Shown here piece after piece: positions 1 to 9,481 of a stretch of 64,000 nucleotides of DNA. Source of the DNA: Paenibacillus aceris (lineage in GTDB: Bacteria > Bacillota > Bacilli > Paenibacillales > NBRC-103111); assembly GCF_017874035.1 (NCBI RefSeq), contig NZ_JAGGKV010000010.1:62001-126000 (forward strand), in the 5' to 3' direction. The notes below the pieces were generated by a model. That model was not told the origin of the DNA and did no database searches. It saw nothing but the letters and a program-made list of their open reading frames with translations. Position numbers and translations under genes: made by a program. Numbering within the stretch: the stretch's first letter is position 1; each line of letters starts with the position of its first letter.

Positions 1-254
1 ATTTGAACAAGCAGAATAAGTACAACTTCCCCAAAGGCTGATAAATGCGCCCCTGTATTAATCACAGACAGCCCGGTTACACAGGTGGCGGAGGTCGCCA
101 TAAACAGGGCGTCGGTCCACATCATTTTGCCTTCCCCCGATAACGAAACCGGTAATGACAGCAGGACAGCCCCGGCCAAGATCATCAGGATAAATCCAAG
201 AGCCAGAACCTGAGGCGGACTTAAGCGAAATTTCTTTTTCGGATTATTTATCAT
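1..254 (-). CDS. KtrB/TrkH-family potassium uptake channel subunit, N-terminal part (cut by window edge)
   Basis: Reverse-strand frame opening with ATG at 254 and running off the left edge; 84 residues are visible. A basic N-terminus (MINNPKKKFRLSP) is followed by a first membrane helix and then the segment MWTDALFMATSATCVTGLSV, which matches the first pore-loop/selectivity-filter region (TSATCVTGL) of KtrB/KtrD-type K+ translocating subunits. A GGAG ribosome site lies about 9 nt upstream. In the family this integral membrane protein pairs with a cytosolic RCK subunit (KtrA/KtrC); no such gene is in the window. The family call is firm from the pore motif; whether KtrB or KtrD cannot be told. 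Confidence 0.85.
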   Translation of the reverse strand, partial: MINNPKKKFRLSPPQVLALGFILMILAGAVLLSLPVSLSGEGKMMWTDALFMATSATCVTGLSVINTGAHLSAFGEVVLILLVQ

Positions 255-386
255 TTCAGACAGCTCCGTACATAAATAAGTTTGCGATAATTGTATAATT
301 TGGTAGAAGCGATGTAAAGAACTGTCAGTTTTTCAGGATTATTGCCTCTACATAGATCTTTCCACCTAAAATATTAATTGAAATAG

Positions 387-414
387 GCAGGAATAGACCT
401 GCTCCTGGTAGAAA
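387..414 (+). promoter_or_regulatory. Candidate sigma-H promoter for the PAS kinase
   Basis: GCAGGAATA (387-395), a 12-nt spacer, and GTAGAAA (408-414) fit the Bacillus sigma-H consensus (RnAGGAwWW, 11-12 nt, RnnGAAT) with one mismatch in the -10. It lies 52 nt before the kinase start. B. subtilis kinA is sigma-H dependent, so the placement is sensible. Inferred from pattern only. Confidence 0.4.
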
Positions 415-465
415 CGTTTCAATTGGAATCTTGAGTTAAGCCCTGTACCGGAGGTAGTTTTGGCA

Positions 466-2340
466 ATGTCCATAGACCAGAGACTGATAAATGAATCTTT
501 ATTTACACAAGCTTTTAAGTATGCTCCGATTGGCATGGTTCTGGTTGCACCTAATGGGCGCGTTCTCAAAGCTAATCCAGCCATCTGCTCTATCTTAGGA
601 TATTCGGAATCAGAACTATACACGATTACCTTTCAAGAGATCACTCATCCGGAGGATTTAGAGCTTGATCTGCAATTAATGGCGGAACTGCTCTCGGGTA
701 AACGGGACTCCTACCAAATGGAAAAAAGATATTATCATAAAGACGGGCATATCGTATGGTCCATTCTGGCTGTTTCCCTTGTCAAGGATAAAGAAAGTGA
801 CTCCCCATTTTTCATATCTCAAGTTATTGATATAACCGATCAAAAGTATACCGAAATCGAACTGCGCGAGAAAGAACGTCTTCTGCAAGAAAAGGACCTC
901 CAATACCGTCTCAACATGATGAAACATTTGGAGCAAATCCATGAGCTATACCGTATGATTTCAGATCATGCCTTGGATATCATTGCCATTTCATCGCCGG
1001 ACGGCGTAACACGCCATATTTCACCAGTCGCTCGCAATCTGCTTGGCTATGAAATCGAAGAACTCGTGGGGAACAAAATGGTTGATCTATGGCATCCGGA
1101 CGATTTGCTTGCTATGGATCAGCGTTGTCTTCTTGCGAATTCGGATGACGATATGTTTATTTGCCGTGTGCGTCATAAAAAAGGTCACTATGTCTGGTTC
1201 GAGACAACTGTCAAAATGATTCGCGATGAGAACGGCGATGTCGCCAAAATCGTAGCTGTCGGCCGAGACATTACAAAGCGTAAACAAGCCGAAGATGAGC
1301 TATGCGCGACCAAAGACAGACTTGAGTCCTTCATCAAAAACAACGGGGATGCGATATGGGTTATTGACCGTGACGAAAAGGTACTGGAAGCCAACGCCGC
1401 TTTCGAGAAGCTTTTTCAATGGAAGTCTGAAGAAATCATCAACCACTCGTTGCCTATCATACCGGCAAATCTAGCCGATCAAACGAAGGAGCTTCACGAC
1501 CGGGTTCTATCCGGACATTCCGTGATCGGCTTCGAAACGATCAGACTGCGCAAAGATGGAACCCTGGTAGACGTGAGCACCACGCTATCTCCTATTCATG
1601 ACACAACAGGCCAAATTATTGGCATAGCCGGCACTTGTCACGATATTACGGAGAAGAAGCAGGCAGAGCAATTGTTGATTAATTCGGAGAAGCTGTCAGT
1701 CGCAGGTCAATTGGCTGCGGGTATTGCGCACGAGATCCGTAATCCGATTACGGCGATTAAAGGCTTCATTCAGCTCATGAAATCAGGAGTTTCCGAGAAA
1801 AAGCTGTATTTCGAAATTATGTCTTCCGAGATCGAGCGCATTGAATCGATTCTCAGCGAGCTATTGGTTTTGGCTAAACCCCAAATGGTCCATTCCGATC
1901 GCAAAGATATTCGAAATCTTCTGGCTCAAGTAACTACGCTGCTTGAATCCCAGGCTATTTTGAACAATGTCGAGATTATAACGGAATGTGAGCCTGATCT
2001 CTCCCCCATTCTGTGCGATCAGAACCAATTGAAACAAGTATGCATCAATTTCATTAAAAATGCGATAGAGGCTATGCCGTTTGGCGGAATCCTTAACATT
2101 CAAGTCAAACCGATGAACGAAAACAGATTGCTTCTGCGTTTCATCGATCACGGCTGCGGAATCCCGGAGCAGATTCTGGCGAGACTAGGTCACCCCTTCT
2201 ATACAACAAAGGAAAAAGGAACCGGCCTGGGCTTCATGGTCAGCAAGAAGATCATCGAGAACCACAACGGAACCGTAAGCGTATTCAGTAAAGAAAATGA
2301 AGGAACTACCATCGAGGTTAGCCTTCCGACGGTAAGATAG
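466..2340 (+). CDS. Soluble three-PAS sensor histidine kinase, sporulation (KinA/KinE) type
   Basis: Protein of about 624 residues with no membrane segment. Three PAS domains (about 15-125, 165-280 and 290-405, each ending in a PAC-like D-I-T motif such as VIDITDQK, VGRDITKRK and CHDITEKK) are followed by a HisKA domain with the phospho-acceptor motif AGIAHEIRNPITAIKGF and an HATPase_c domain with N box (CINFIKNAIEAM), G1 (DHGCGIPE) and G2 (KGTGLGF). This is the layout of cytoplasmic kinases feeding the Spo0F/Spo0A phosphorelay. GGAGG at 450-454 serves ATG 466 or TTG 460; ATG is preferred. No cognate regulator is adjacent, as expected for a phosphorelay kinase. The role in sporulation is inferred from architecture. 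Confidence 0.85.
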   Translation: MSIDQRLINESLFTQAFKYAPIGMVLVAPNGRVLKANPAICSILGYSESELYTITFQEITHPEDLELDLQLMAELLSGKRDSYQMEKRYYHKDGHIVWSILAVSLVKDKESDSPFFISQVIDITDQKYTEIELREKERLLQEKDLQYRLNMMKHLEQIHELYRMISDHALDIIAISSPDGVTRHISPVARNLLGYEIEELVGNKMVDLWHPDDLLAMDQRCLLANSDDDMFICRVRHKKGHYVWFETTVKMIRDENGDVAKIVAVGRDITKRKQAEDELCATKDRLESFIKNNGDAIWVIDRDEKVLEANAAFEKLFQWKSEEIINHSLPIIPANLADQTKELHDRVLSGHSVIGFETIRLRKDGTLVDVSTTLSPIHDTTGQIIGIAGTCHDITEKKQAEQLLINSEKLSVAGQLAAGIAHEIRNPITAIKGFIQLMKSGVSEKKLYFEIMSSEIERIESILSELLVLAKPQMVHSDRKDIRNLLAQVTTLLESQAILNNVEIITECEPDLSPILCDQNQLKQVCINFIKNAIEAMPFGGILNIQVKPMNENRLLLRFIDHGCGIPEQILARLGHPFYTTKEKGTGLGFMVSKKIIENHNGTVSVFSKENEGTTIEVSLPTVR

Positions 2341-2353
2341 CTTAGAGGGCATC

Positions 2354-2383
2354 AGGGTCATTCTGCCAAGGCAGGATGGCCCT
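2354..2383. terminator. Hairpin between convergent genes
   Basis: AGGGTCATTCTGCC, a 3-nt loop and GCAGGATGGCCCT form a strong stem between the kinase and the convergent gerC. The following T-tract is weak in both directions, so termination efficiency is uncertain. Confidence 0.45.
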
Positions 2384-2390
2384 ATTCCTC

Positions 2391-3530
2391 TTATTTAATT
2401 TCACCCATATCCTGAATCTTTGTCTTCACATGCACATTTACCTCTGCCTTGGAGAAAGCCTCTCCCCAACGATCATCTACCTTTTTCCATGCGTCATATT
2501 GATAAGCACGCGCGAATAAACCGAGTCCGATCGGGTCGATTTGATACTTCTGGAATTTGGCGATGAGCTCCTTCATTTGCTTGTCTAGCTCCTTATTAAT
2601 CATTTCTTCCAGTTTCTTGCCCTCACTCTCCACATCCAAAGCAAACAATTTCTCCGTCAAACGAAGAGGCAAATCAAGCTCAACATCGAAATGGAACTGA
2701 TCCTGCGAATAGGTCACGTGAACCTTCCTTTTGAAATGCAGGACATAAAAGGTCACAGCACCGGCAGAAAACAGATCTTCCTTACTCTCCTTCGGTAATT
2801 GAATTGTATAGGACAAACTCCCTTGCACTTTATCCTGCAGCAGCGTAAGCAGTTCATTTTCCTTCAAATTTAATGATGTTAAATACTTTCCTTTTTTATT
2901 CAGCAGCGCAGTTCCCGTCGCGATAATTTCCTCATTTTTACGTAATTGCGGAATATATGGCGTTATTCCCTTCTCATACATTTGACGATGAAGTGTAAAA
3001 AGAGTGGTATCGGCCGCAAGATTTCTCGAATTTGACGTATCAATGAGCTTGGCCACATGCAGAGGGAGCCGCCGCTTATCGACCGGTTTAAAGAACATGA
3101 TGTCCTCAACAGGACCATCAATGGCAAGAATCCTGACAAAACTATTTGCTTTCGAATCCCGAAAATAGACATCCAGCAGCTTGAACCATTCCTCATGCTC
3201 GAGGAGGCGTTTACCAAGAAGAATACTCTGGATTTTCCCGTTACTGATAAGGGCTGAAACTCGAGCATCTAATTTATTTCTTGATTCTCGCCCCGTAATA
3301 GCGCGTACCTTGCTTTGTTCATTTTTTTCTTTTGCTTCCTTATTGAACACAGGGCTCGAGGAATAGAAGACCAGATTATCATCCTTATCCAGGTCAATTC
3401 CCATCATGAGAACAAGTGAGATATTTTCCAAATCCATCCGATCATCACACCCTGGAAGCAGCAAGATCACGGCCATCAGGAGCAGCATTATTTTACGCAG
3501 CCGAATCAGTTCCGCCACCTCGCCATCCAA
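2391..3530 (-). CDS. Ger(x)C family spore germination lipoprotein (C subunit of gerA-type receptor)
   Basis: About 379 residues with a lipoprotein signal peptide: basic start (RLRK), hydrophobic stretch and lipobox LLPGC with Cys at about residue 28. The remainder is the typical Ger(x)C body that sits on the outside of the inner spore membrane, with the charged C-terminal region common to the family. It is the last gene of a gerA-gerB-gerC operon and overlaps gerB by 25 nt. The start is TTG at 3530, preceded by a GGTGA ribosome site; GTG at 3518 is an alternative that still leaves a full signal peptide. The germinant cannot be predicted. Confidence 0.85.
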   Translation of the reverse strand: MDGEVAELIRLRKIMLLLMAVILLLPGCDDRMDLENISLVLMMGIDLDKDDNLVFYSSSPVFNKEAKEKNEQSKVRAITGRESRNKLDARVSALISNGKIQSILLGKRLLEHEEWFKLLDVYFRDSKANSFVRILAIDGPVEDIMFFKPVDKRRLPLHVAKLIDTSNSRNLAADTTLFTLHRQMYEKGITPYIPQLRKNEEIIATGTALLNKKGKYLTSLNLKENELLTLLQDKVQGSLSYTIQLPKESKEDLFSAGAVTFYVLHFKRKVHVTYSQDQFHFDVELDLPLRLTEKLFALDVESEGKKLEEMINKELDKQMKELIAKFQKYQIDPIGLGLFARAYQYDAWKKVDDRWGEAFSKAEVNVHVKTKIQDMGEIK

Positions 3531-4615
3531 TTTTTCACCATAAGAAGTCCCAATAAACCAAAGGGAAGCAAATAGGCCACTCCTAAACCAAACTGATTGA
3601 AAACCTTAAACCAATTTTTATTCTGATTCCAACTTGGATCCCACAAGAAGGTTATCGCTACTATGCAACCCAGAACAACAATCAAATGAGCGCTTGCTTT
3701 TTCTTTGGCGACCAACTGCCCGGTGCATTGTACGGCAATATGAAGAGCAGGAATCCATGTTTTACAAATAAGCAGCAAATACACGGTTAAAAAAACAATA
3801 TCGAATCTTTCAAGAAAGCGGAATTCGATGATTTTGGCTAAGGTTAGAGGCGCATCATGAAACAGGGTGATTTCATCCGGGCTATATACAACAAAACAAA
3901 TGATCGTTACAAATAAATAGACAGCTAGAGTCATTGTATTTGCAATAATCATGTTAACGGATGCCGACTTCTTGTTTTCCAAATAGGGGTAAAAGAACAA
4001 CGCACCTTCAAAGCCCAAGAAAGAAAGAATGGTGGAACTCACACTGTGCCATATCGGCATCCAGCCTTCTTTTAGAATCGGCAGCAGATGAATCCAGTTC
4101 GCATCCTTTAATACATATAACAGAATGAACGGCATCCAGATGGTGCTTAGAATCACTACTTCAGCGAAACGCCCCAAGCTTCGAACGCCCCCCTTCGCAA
4201 TCATAAAAGCAGGGATGACGAATAACAGCATGAGCATATACGTGTAGGATTGCTGCATAATCCATGTTTTTATGAGAAGAACCATTCTGTCAAAAATTAA
4301 ATAGACGAACACAAGCATATAAACCGCATAAACCATTGTTACAAGAGTACCGGACCATTTGCCGAAATGATGCCTCACCAATTGAATTACTGTTCCGTTT
4401 GGGTATTTTTTCATAACCTGAATCATCACCAAACTCGCCAAAACAGAGGCTGCCCAGCCAAAAAAAATCGCCATCCACCCATCCGTACCGCTAATTCCTG
4501 CCAGTGTGGATGGCAATTCAATCACACCTACGCCCACCTGCATACCATGAATCAGGAAGATAAACTGCAGCCGTGTAATTTTGTTGTTTTCATAGGTGTT
4601 TCCTATAGTGGGCAT
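3506..4615 (-). CDS. GerB-type germination permease (APC superfamily membrane protein)
   Basis: 369 residues with about ten predicted membrane helices and little else, starting MPTIGNTYENNKITRLQF, typical of the endospore germination permease family. The start region VGVIELPSTLAG matches the conserved helix-1 break of the family. It acts as the B subunit of a nutrient receptor in the inner spore membrane. Its ATG overlaps the gerA stop by one base (TGATG) with AGGTGAT upstream, so translation is probably coupled. In gerA-type operons such genes are expressed late in the forespore under sigma-G. Confidence 0.9.
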   Translation of the reverse strand: MPTIGNTYENNKITRLQFIFLIHGMQVGVGVIELPSTLAGISGTDGWMAIFFGWAASVLASLVMIQVMKKYPNGTVIQLVRHHFGKWSGTLVTMVYAVYMLVFVYLIFDRMVLLIKTWIMQQSYTYMLMLLFVIPAFMIAKGGVRSLGRFAEVVILSTIWMPFILLYVLKDANWIHLLPILKEGWMPIWHSVSSTILSFLGFEGALFFYPYLENKKSASVNMIIANTMTLAVYLFVTIICFVVYSPDEITLFHDAPLTLAKIIEFRFLERFDIVFLTVYLLLICKTWIPALHIAVQCTGQLVAKEKASAHLIVVLGCIVAITFLWDPSWNQNKNWFKVFNQFGLGVAYLLPFGLLGLLMVKNWMARWRN

Positions 4616-6174
4616 CAGTTGTCATCACCTTCATTACGTTTTGAGCCCATCCTCTTTTTCTGAAGAGTTCTAATACTTTGGGGCCGATTAATCATCTTCC
4701 ACAACGGCAGACGAACGAAGCCATCTTTCCAATCCCTCATGCGTATGGGTGTGATCGGAGAGGTGTAGGACTGTCCTAGTGATTTTAAATTAATAAGATG
4801 CGCGACCAGAATCATATATGCCGCTATGATCCCCACAATGCCAAACAGAGAGGCAATAATCATTACGGGAAACCGAATCAACCGAATGGCGGAAGCCATG
4901 TCATAATTAGGCAGAATGAAGGAAGCCACCGCTGTGGATGCAACGATCACGACCATAAGGTTGCTGACGATCCCCGCTTGAACAGCCGCTTGACCAATGA
5001 CAATCCCCCCTACGATGCCTACCGTCTGGCCAACCGGGGCAGGCAAACGAATACCGGCTTCGCGCAGCATTTCAAGCATAATCTCCATGATAAAGGCTTC
5101 AATAAGCGGTGGATATGGAACAGCCGCCCTAAACTGGCCAATAGATAAGATGAGATCTAATGGAATCAATTCATAATTGAATGAAATGCAGGCAATATAG
5201 ATGCCCGGCAGGAAGGCAGCCACAAAGCAAGCCAGAATACGCAGCAGCCGAAGGAACGACGCCACGGGCCATCGTGAGCTATAATCATCAATGCCTTGAA
5301 AGAAAGAGATAAGACTCATCGGCGCAATCAGTACGCTCGAGGAGCGGTCCAACACTACGCAAATTCTTCCTTGCAATATTTGAGAGGCAGCCGTATCCGG
5401 ACGCTCTGTCGTAATAAATTGCGGGAACAAAGAGAAGGCGTTATCCTCGATATACTCCGCCAATTCGCCTGTATTTAAAATACAGTCTACATCCAGCTTT
5501 GTTATCCTGGATTCCATTTCTTGCAGCAAATCAGGTAGAGCAACATCTTCTAAATAGAGAAGAGAAACCTTGCTTTTAGCTCTTCGCCCTATGTAGTACT
5601 CCTTGATTTTTAATTCCGTGCTGCTAATATACCGGCGTATTAAAGCAATATTTTGACTATCCGTCTCAATAAATCCTTGGTGAGCTCCTTTTAAAGACGC
5701 TTCTATTTGCGAATCCGAAATTGCCCTCTGCGGCCATCCTTGCGTATCCATTGCATAAGCGTGTGGAAGTCCATCTATGAGAAGGATGCTATACCCCTGC
5801 AAAATGGCCGTCTCTATTGACTCCCACGTCGACATGGTGTTCATTAGCCCAAGCGTTACAGGCAGTTCAGCCCCATCAGTATCAACCTTGTGAAACATAA
5901 GCTGACGTAAAACATTGTTGTTAATGGAATTCTTATCCGAGAGTCCGGACAGGTACACAAGTGCTGCTTGGCTTTCCGTCTGTTTATAAATGAATGTGCG
6001 AACAACCAAATCCGGGGCTTTGCTAAAAATAGTCTGCAACAACAGTATATTGTCGATAAGAGTTGTATGCAGTGCGCTGCTCTCCGGCGCAAAATTCCCT
6101 TGCTGCTCCGGCACAGCCGTCGGAATGAATAATCGGTTCGTCCAGCGAAATAATCGGCGAACAAAACTCATCAT
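4615..6174 (-). CDS. GerA-type spore germination protein (A subunit)
   Basis: About 519 residues. The N-terminal half is a soluble region, then a C-terminal group of membrane helices begins near residue 305. The conserved GerA stretch AAVPYPPLIEAFIMEIMLEM is followed by an EAGIRLPAPVGQTVGIVGG motif, both diagnostic of the family. It forms the germinant-receptor A subunit in the inner spore membrane. First gene of the gerA-gerB-gerC operon. ATG at 6174 or 6171 has a GGGTG site upstream; a GTG at 6180 is also in frame. The germinant is unknown. Confidence 0.9.
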   Translation of the reverse strand: MMSFVRRLFRWTNRLFIPTAVPEQQGNFAPESSALHTTLIDNILLLQTIFSKAPDLVVRTFIYKQTESQAALVYLSGLSDKNSINNNVLRQLMFHKVDTDGAELPVTLGLMNTMSTWESIETAILQGYSILLIDGLPHAYAMDTQGWPQRAISDSQIEASLKGAHQGFIETDSQNIALIRRYISSTELKIKEYYIGRRAKSKVSLLYLEDVALPDLLQEMESRITKLDVDCILNTGELAEYIEDNAFSLFPQFITTERPDTAASQILQGRICVVLDRSSSVLIAPMSLISFFQGIDDYSSRWPVASFLRLLRILACFVAAFLPGIYIACISFNYELIPLDLILSIGQFRAAVPYPPLIEAFIMEIMLEMLREAGIRLPAPVGQTVGIVGGIVIGQAAVQAGIVSNLMVVIVASTAVASFILPNYDMASAIRLIRFPVMIIASLFGIVGIIAAYMILVAHLINLKSLGQSYTSPITPIRMRDWKDGFVRLPLWKMINRPQSIRTLQKKRMGSKRNEGDDN

Positions 6175-6339
6175 GTACACCCACTTACTTCATCCATTGT
6201 TTCTTTCATTCTCCCTTGAATTTCCATGGATTATTCAAGCATTTTTTTGGAGGGACTAGAGAAATTCAGCTTTCTGCTAAATCCCATGCATAAAAAGTGG
6301 GAATTTTTCGGATGGTATAGAGGAATGCGAGGTGAAACC

Positions 6340-6546
6340 ATGTCTAGCAATGAAGAATCCAATTCAGAATATCCGCGGAAAATTCGCGATTTCCAAGTTC
6401 TAAGCACCATGAAGCCCAGTGAATGGACGGAGATTGAGCTCCACTTTAACCACAGGCAAATGAGCGATTTATCCCCTTGGCTTAACGAGCAGGGTACTCA
6501 TATTCACAGCCAAATCATTCAAGAAATTGAACGTCGTGGCGTCTGA
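6340..6546 (+). CDS. Small conserved-looking hydrophilic protein, function unknown
   Basis: 68 residues from ATG 6340, chosen because GAGGTGA sits 5 nt upstream; an upstream in-frame start at 6226 lacks a comparable site. The protein is soluble and acidic at the start, with a central segment MKPSEWTEIELHFNHRQMSD and a C-terminal amphipathic helix. No family recognised. It lies divergently from gerA and just before sodA, with its own orientation. Confidence 0.55.
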   Translation: MSSNEESNSEYPRKIRDFQVLSTMKPSEWTEIELHFNHRQMSDLSPWLNEQGTHIHSQIIQEIERRGV

Positions 6547-6563
6547 CTTAGTAAACATAGATG

Positions 6564-6592
6564 TTGCTTTATTATCGCAATTCCTTCATAAT
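6564..6592 (+). promoter_or_regulatory. Sigma-A type promoter of sodA
   Basis: TTGCTT (6564-6569), 17-nt spacer and CATAAT (6587-6592), 42 nt before the sodA start, which itself has an AGGAGGT ribosome site. Confidence 0.6.
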
Positions 6593-6633
6593 GAAGAAGT
6601 TGAATCTACATAATTTTAGGAGGTATTTATACA

Positions 6634-7245
6634 ATGGCACATCAACTACCAGCTCTTCCGTACGCGAACGATGCACTTGAGCCGCACATCGATGCAAAAA
6701 CGATGGAAATTCACCACGACCGTCACCATAACACTTACGTGACTAATTTGAATGCAGCTCTGGACAAGCATCCTGCTCTGCATGATAAATCCCTAAACGA
6801 CCTGATTGCTGATCTGAACAGCCTTCCTGAAGATATTCGCACAGCTGTTCGCAACAATGGTGGCGGACACGCGAACCACTCCTTGTTCTGGGAAGTTATC
6901 GGACCAAACGCTGGCGGAGCACCTACTGGCGCGCTTGCATCAGCTATTGAGAGCGAGCTTGGCGGCTTTGACAAATTCAAAGCAGACTTCGCAGCAGCAG
7001 CAACAACACGCTTTGGTTCCGGCTGGGCTTTCCTAGCTGTTGATAAAGCTGGCAAATTGAAAGTGTACAGCTTGCCTAACCAAGACAGCCCGATCATGGA
7101 AGGCGAAACGCCAATCCTTGGTCTTGATGTTTGGGAGCACGCTTACTACCTGAACTACCAAAACAAACGCCCTGACTACATCGCAGCGTTCTGGAACGTT
7201 GTGAACTGGTCTGAAGTTGGCAAGCGTTACGACGCTACGAAATAA
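6634..7245 (+). CDS. sodA: Manganese/iron superoxide dismutase
   Basis: 203 residues, normal family length, starting MAHQLPALPYANDALEPHID. Metal ligands are visible: His in the first helix (ID..TMEIHHDRHH), the second His in GGGHANHSLFW, and Asp/His in the C-terminal signature DVWEHAYYLNY. It dismutates superoxide in the cytosol and is the standard Mn-type enzyme of Bacillales. Strong AGGAGGT ribosome site; monocistronic with its own promoter and terminator. Confidence 0.98.
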   Translation: MAHQLPALPYANDALEPHIDAKTMEIHHDRHHNTYVTNLNAALDKHPALHDKSLNDLIADLNSLPEDIRTAVRNNGGGHANHSLFWEVIGPNAGGAPTGALASAIESELGGFDKFKADFAAAATTRFGSGWAFLAVDKAGKLKVYSLPNQDSPIMEGETPILGLDVWEHAYYLNYQNKRPDYIAAFWNVVNWSEVGKRYDATK

Positions 7246-7261
7246 GCAAAGCAATGTAAAG

Positions 7262-7308
7262 AGGCTGATCTTAAGTAGAATTATCTACTTGGGGTCAGCC
7301 CTTTTTTT
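7262..7308 (+). terminator. sodA terminator
   Basis: GGCTGATC..AAGTAG / CTACTT..GGTCAGCC stem with a short AT loop followed by seven T residues. Confidence 0.85.
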
Positions 7309-7541
7309 AGTATAAGTTTTTTACTTTTACTTCGCATCTACCCTGACAAACGCGCTCGTCCTAAAAGGACGACGAAGTCGTTTATCCTTGTGGCATCGCA
7401 TGGTGCATCAGGGAGGTGTGGCGCTTTTTTGTGCATAGTGGATGGAGTTCAAGCGGATGATGATGGAAATTGTTTACGGTTTTTCGGGAAAGTAGTACGA
7501 TAATAGTAACCAATATTATCCTGAAACGAGATGAGAACCCG
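7309..7541. other. Non-coding stretch with a compact hairpin
   Basis: No convincing gene. CGTCCT-AAA-AGGACG (7357-7371) is a perfect 6-bp stem with a 3-nt loop, extended by weaker outer pairing (AACG / GTCGTT). No T-tract follows, so it is not an obvious terminator. The rest probably holds the promoter of the Crp-like gene. Confidence 0.4.
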
Positions 7542-8225
7542 GTGAAAACAATCGTACCCTTACTTCAAAACGTTCCTCTTTTTCAAGAACTCTCACACAC
7601 TGATTTACTTGGTATTGCCCCATTATTTGAGGAAAAAAAAGTAAAGAAGGGCAGCATACTTTTCTTGGAAGGCGACGCTGGCGAGGAGTTATTCCTGATC
7701 AAATCAGGAGTCGTCAAAATATATCGGTTGGATGAAGCCAAGGAAATCATTCTGGCTCTGTTTCGTGACGGGGATTTTTTCGGCGAGATGTCGTTGATCA
7801 GCGCTGGGCTCACTCGGTCGGCAACCGCCGAGACGTTGGAAGCCTGCACGCTGTATGCTTTGAAACGCACCTCCTTCGTGCAATACATGGAAAAGAGCCC
7901 TAGGCTGTGCCTAAAGCTCTTGGAAACAACAATGGGCCGACTGCGTCAGGCCAATGATCAAATCTACGATCTGACGTTTCTGGGTGTTCGTTCACGGATT
8001 ATGAAAACGATCATCCGCCTATCCGAGCAGCATGGCATCCCGACACCGGAAGGCCTTCTGATTAATGTTAAACTCACTCATCAACAGTTGGCCAATATGG
8101 TTGGCACTGTGCGGGAGTCCGTAACCAAGGTGCTGCAAGAGCTGCAGGACGATGCCCTCATACAGATTGATAAAAAGTTAATCACATTAAGAAATGTGGA
8201 GGCTATCAAGTCCGAAATTCGATAG
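7542..8225 (+). CDS. Crp/Fnr family transcriptional regulator
   Basis: About 227 residues from GTG 7542 (start chosen because the family begins just before VPLFQELS; an in-frame TTG at 7470 adds 24 unlikely residues). Cyclic-nucleotide-binding-like beta barrel (about 10-125; GDAGEELFLIKSGVVKIYR and GDFFGEMSLI) then a winged helix-turn-helix (LTHQQLANMVGTVRESVTK). No N-terminal cysteine cluster, so it is not an Fnr-type Fe-S sensor. The key cAMP-contacting Arg-Ser pair is replaced by LTRSAT context, which retains R-S-A, so small-ligand binding is possible. Targets unknown. Confidence 0.88.
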   Translation: MKTIVPLLQNVPLFQELSHTDLLGIAPLFEEKKVKKGSILFLEGDAGEELFLIKSGVVKIYRLDEAKEIILALFRDGDFFGEMSLISAGLTRSATAETLEACTLYALKRTSFVQYMEKSPRLCLKLLETTMGRLRQANDQIYDLTFLGVRSRIMKTIIRLSEQHGIPTPEGLLINVKLTHQQLANMVGTVRESVTKVLQELQDDALIQIDKKLITLRNVEAIKSEIR

Positions 8226-8260
8226 CACCTGGGGATCAGGAGGCTACGGGAAGCTGCGTG

Positions 8261-9382
8261 CTACTCGTTGCTCTCCTGCCACTCTTTCATAATGCGGATG
8301 AACACATTCGGAAAAGCATACTGCTGGAGCTCGTCCGGACCTACCCAACGGTAATGGAAAGGGACCCATTCTCCCCCGCTGCTTGCCGGGGTCACGCTCC
8401 CCAGCTTGGCGCGAAAGACTTTCATTTTCCATACGATATGGCTGAAAATATGCTCCGTATCCATAAACCATTCGCCGGGTTGGATCATAATTTGTTCTTG
8501 GTCTGCAAGCGATTGGCGTAAGACAGCCTTATTCTCCTCATCGGCGAGCCACGCCTCAGGCTCCCAAGCCACATGCGGCAGCTCCCACATACGTGCCAGC
8601 AAGCCTTCCTGCGGACGCTGTCTGATCAACCATTTTCCCTCATACTCACCGGTGCCTTCGATTAAAGCTACTGCCCGTAGTTCCGGACGCGGCGGTTTGG
8701 CTTTCTTTTTGATGGGCAGGGCCTCTTCCATGCCGGCATCACGCGCTGAGCAATGCGCCATGACCGGGCACGTCAAGCAGTGCGGCGACCGGGGCGTGCA
8801 CACCATAGCCCCAAGCTCCATCAGCGCTTGATTAAAGTCACTTGCCGTTCCTTCCAGAATGAGCTCGCGCGCCAGCTTCTCCATACGGGTTCGGGTTGCG
8901 GGCTTCATAATATCTTCTTCAATCAAAAAATAACGCGACAGCACTCGCATCACATTGCCGTCAACAGCCGGCTCCGGCTTATTATAGGCGATGCTGAGTA
9001 CCGCCCCGGATGTATAGGGGCCAACTCCTTTAAGCGACGAAATCTCTTCCTTCGTCTGAGGAACGATACCGCCATAACGCTCGTGAACTTCGCGAACGGC
9101 GGTTTGTAGATTCCTTGCACGTGAATAATAGCCGAGTCCCTCCCAGGCTTTCAGAACATTTTCCTCCGGCGCTGTGGCCAGAGCTTCAACGGTCGGGAAT
9201 TGATCGATGAACCGATGGAAATACGGAATCACCGTATCCACACGGGTTTGCTGCAGCATGACTTCGGAAATCCATATATAGTAAGGGTTTTTACTTCTTC
9301 GCCAGGGTAAGTCCCGCTTATGTGTATGGTACCAATCCAGCAGATTTTCGGAAAAATAAAGCATTTGTTCTTGACTGTACAT
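8261..9382 (-). CDS. mutY: A/G-specific adenine DNA glycosylase
   Basis: 373 residues from ATG 9382, with AGGAGAG upstream; the longer frame to 9523 lacks a site and adds non-homologous residues. HhH-GPD fold with catalytic Glu in EVMLQQTRVDTV and Asp in VDGNVMRVLSRY; helix-hairpin-helix LKGVGPYTSGAV; [4Fe-4S] loop C-X6-C-X2-C-X5-C (CTPRSPHCLTCPVMAHC); C-terminal NUDIX-like 8-oxoG recognition domain from about 235. Removes A opposite 8-oxoguanine. Monocistronic, divergent from the neighbouring membrane gene. Confidence 0.97.
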   Translation of the reverse strand: MYSQEQMLYFSENLLDWYHTHKRDLPWRRSKNPYYIWISEVMLQQTRVDTVIPYFHRFIDQFPTVEALATAPEENVLKAWEGLGYYSRARNLQTAVREVHERYGGIVPQTKEEISSLKGVGPYTSGAVLSIAYNKPEPAVDGNVMRVLSRYFLIEEDIMKPATRTRMEKLARELILEGTASDFNQALMELGAMVCTPRSPHCLTCPVMAHCSARDAGMEEALPIKKKAKPPRPELRAVALIEGTGEYEGKWLIRQRPQEGLLARMWELPHVAWEPEAWLADEENKAVLRQSLADQEQIMIQPGEWFMDTEHIFSHIVWKMKVFRAKLGSVTPASSGGEWVPFHYRWVGPDELQQYAFPNVFIRIMKEWQESNE

Positions 9383-9481
9383 GAGCTCTCCTTCTCTATG
9401 GGGCGCGTTCCAGTTATAATGAATGAATGGACATGACTCCATTATACGAGAATTGCGGAACATAAAACTAGAGGTGAATGT

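Noticed and set aside
7357..7371. Terminator hairpin before the Crp-like gene
   Set aside because: Stable hairpin but no T-tract and sodA already has a good terminator; left as an unexplained hairpin.
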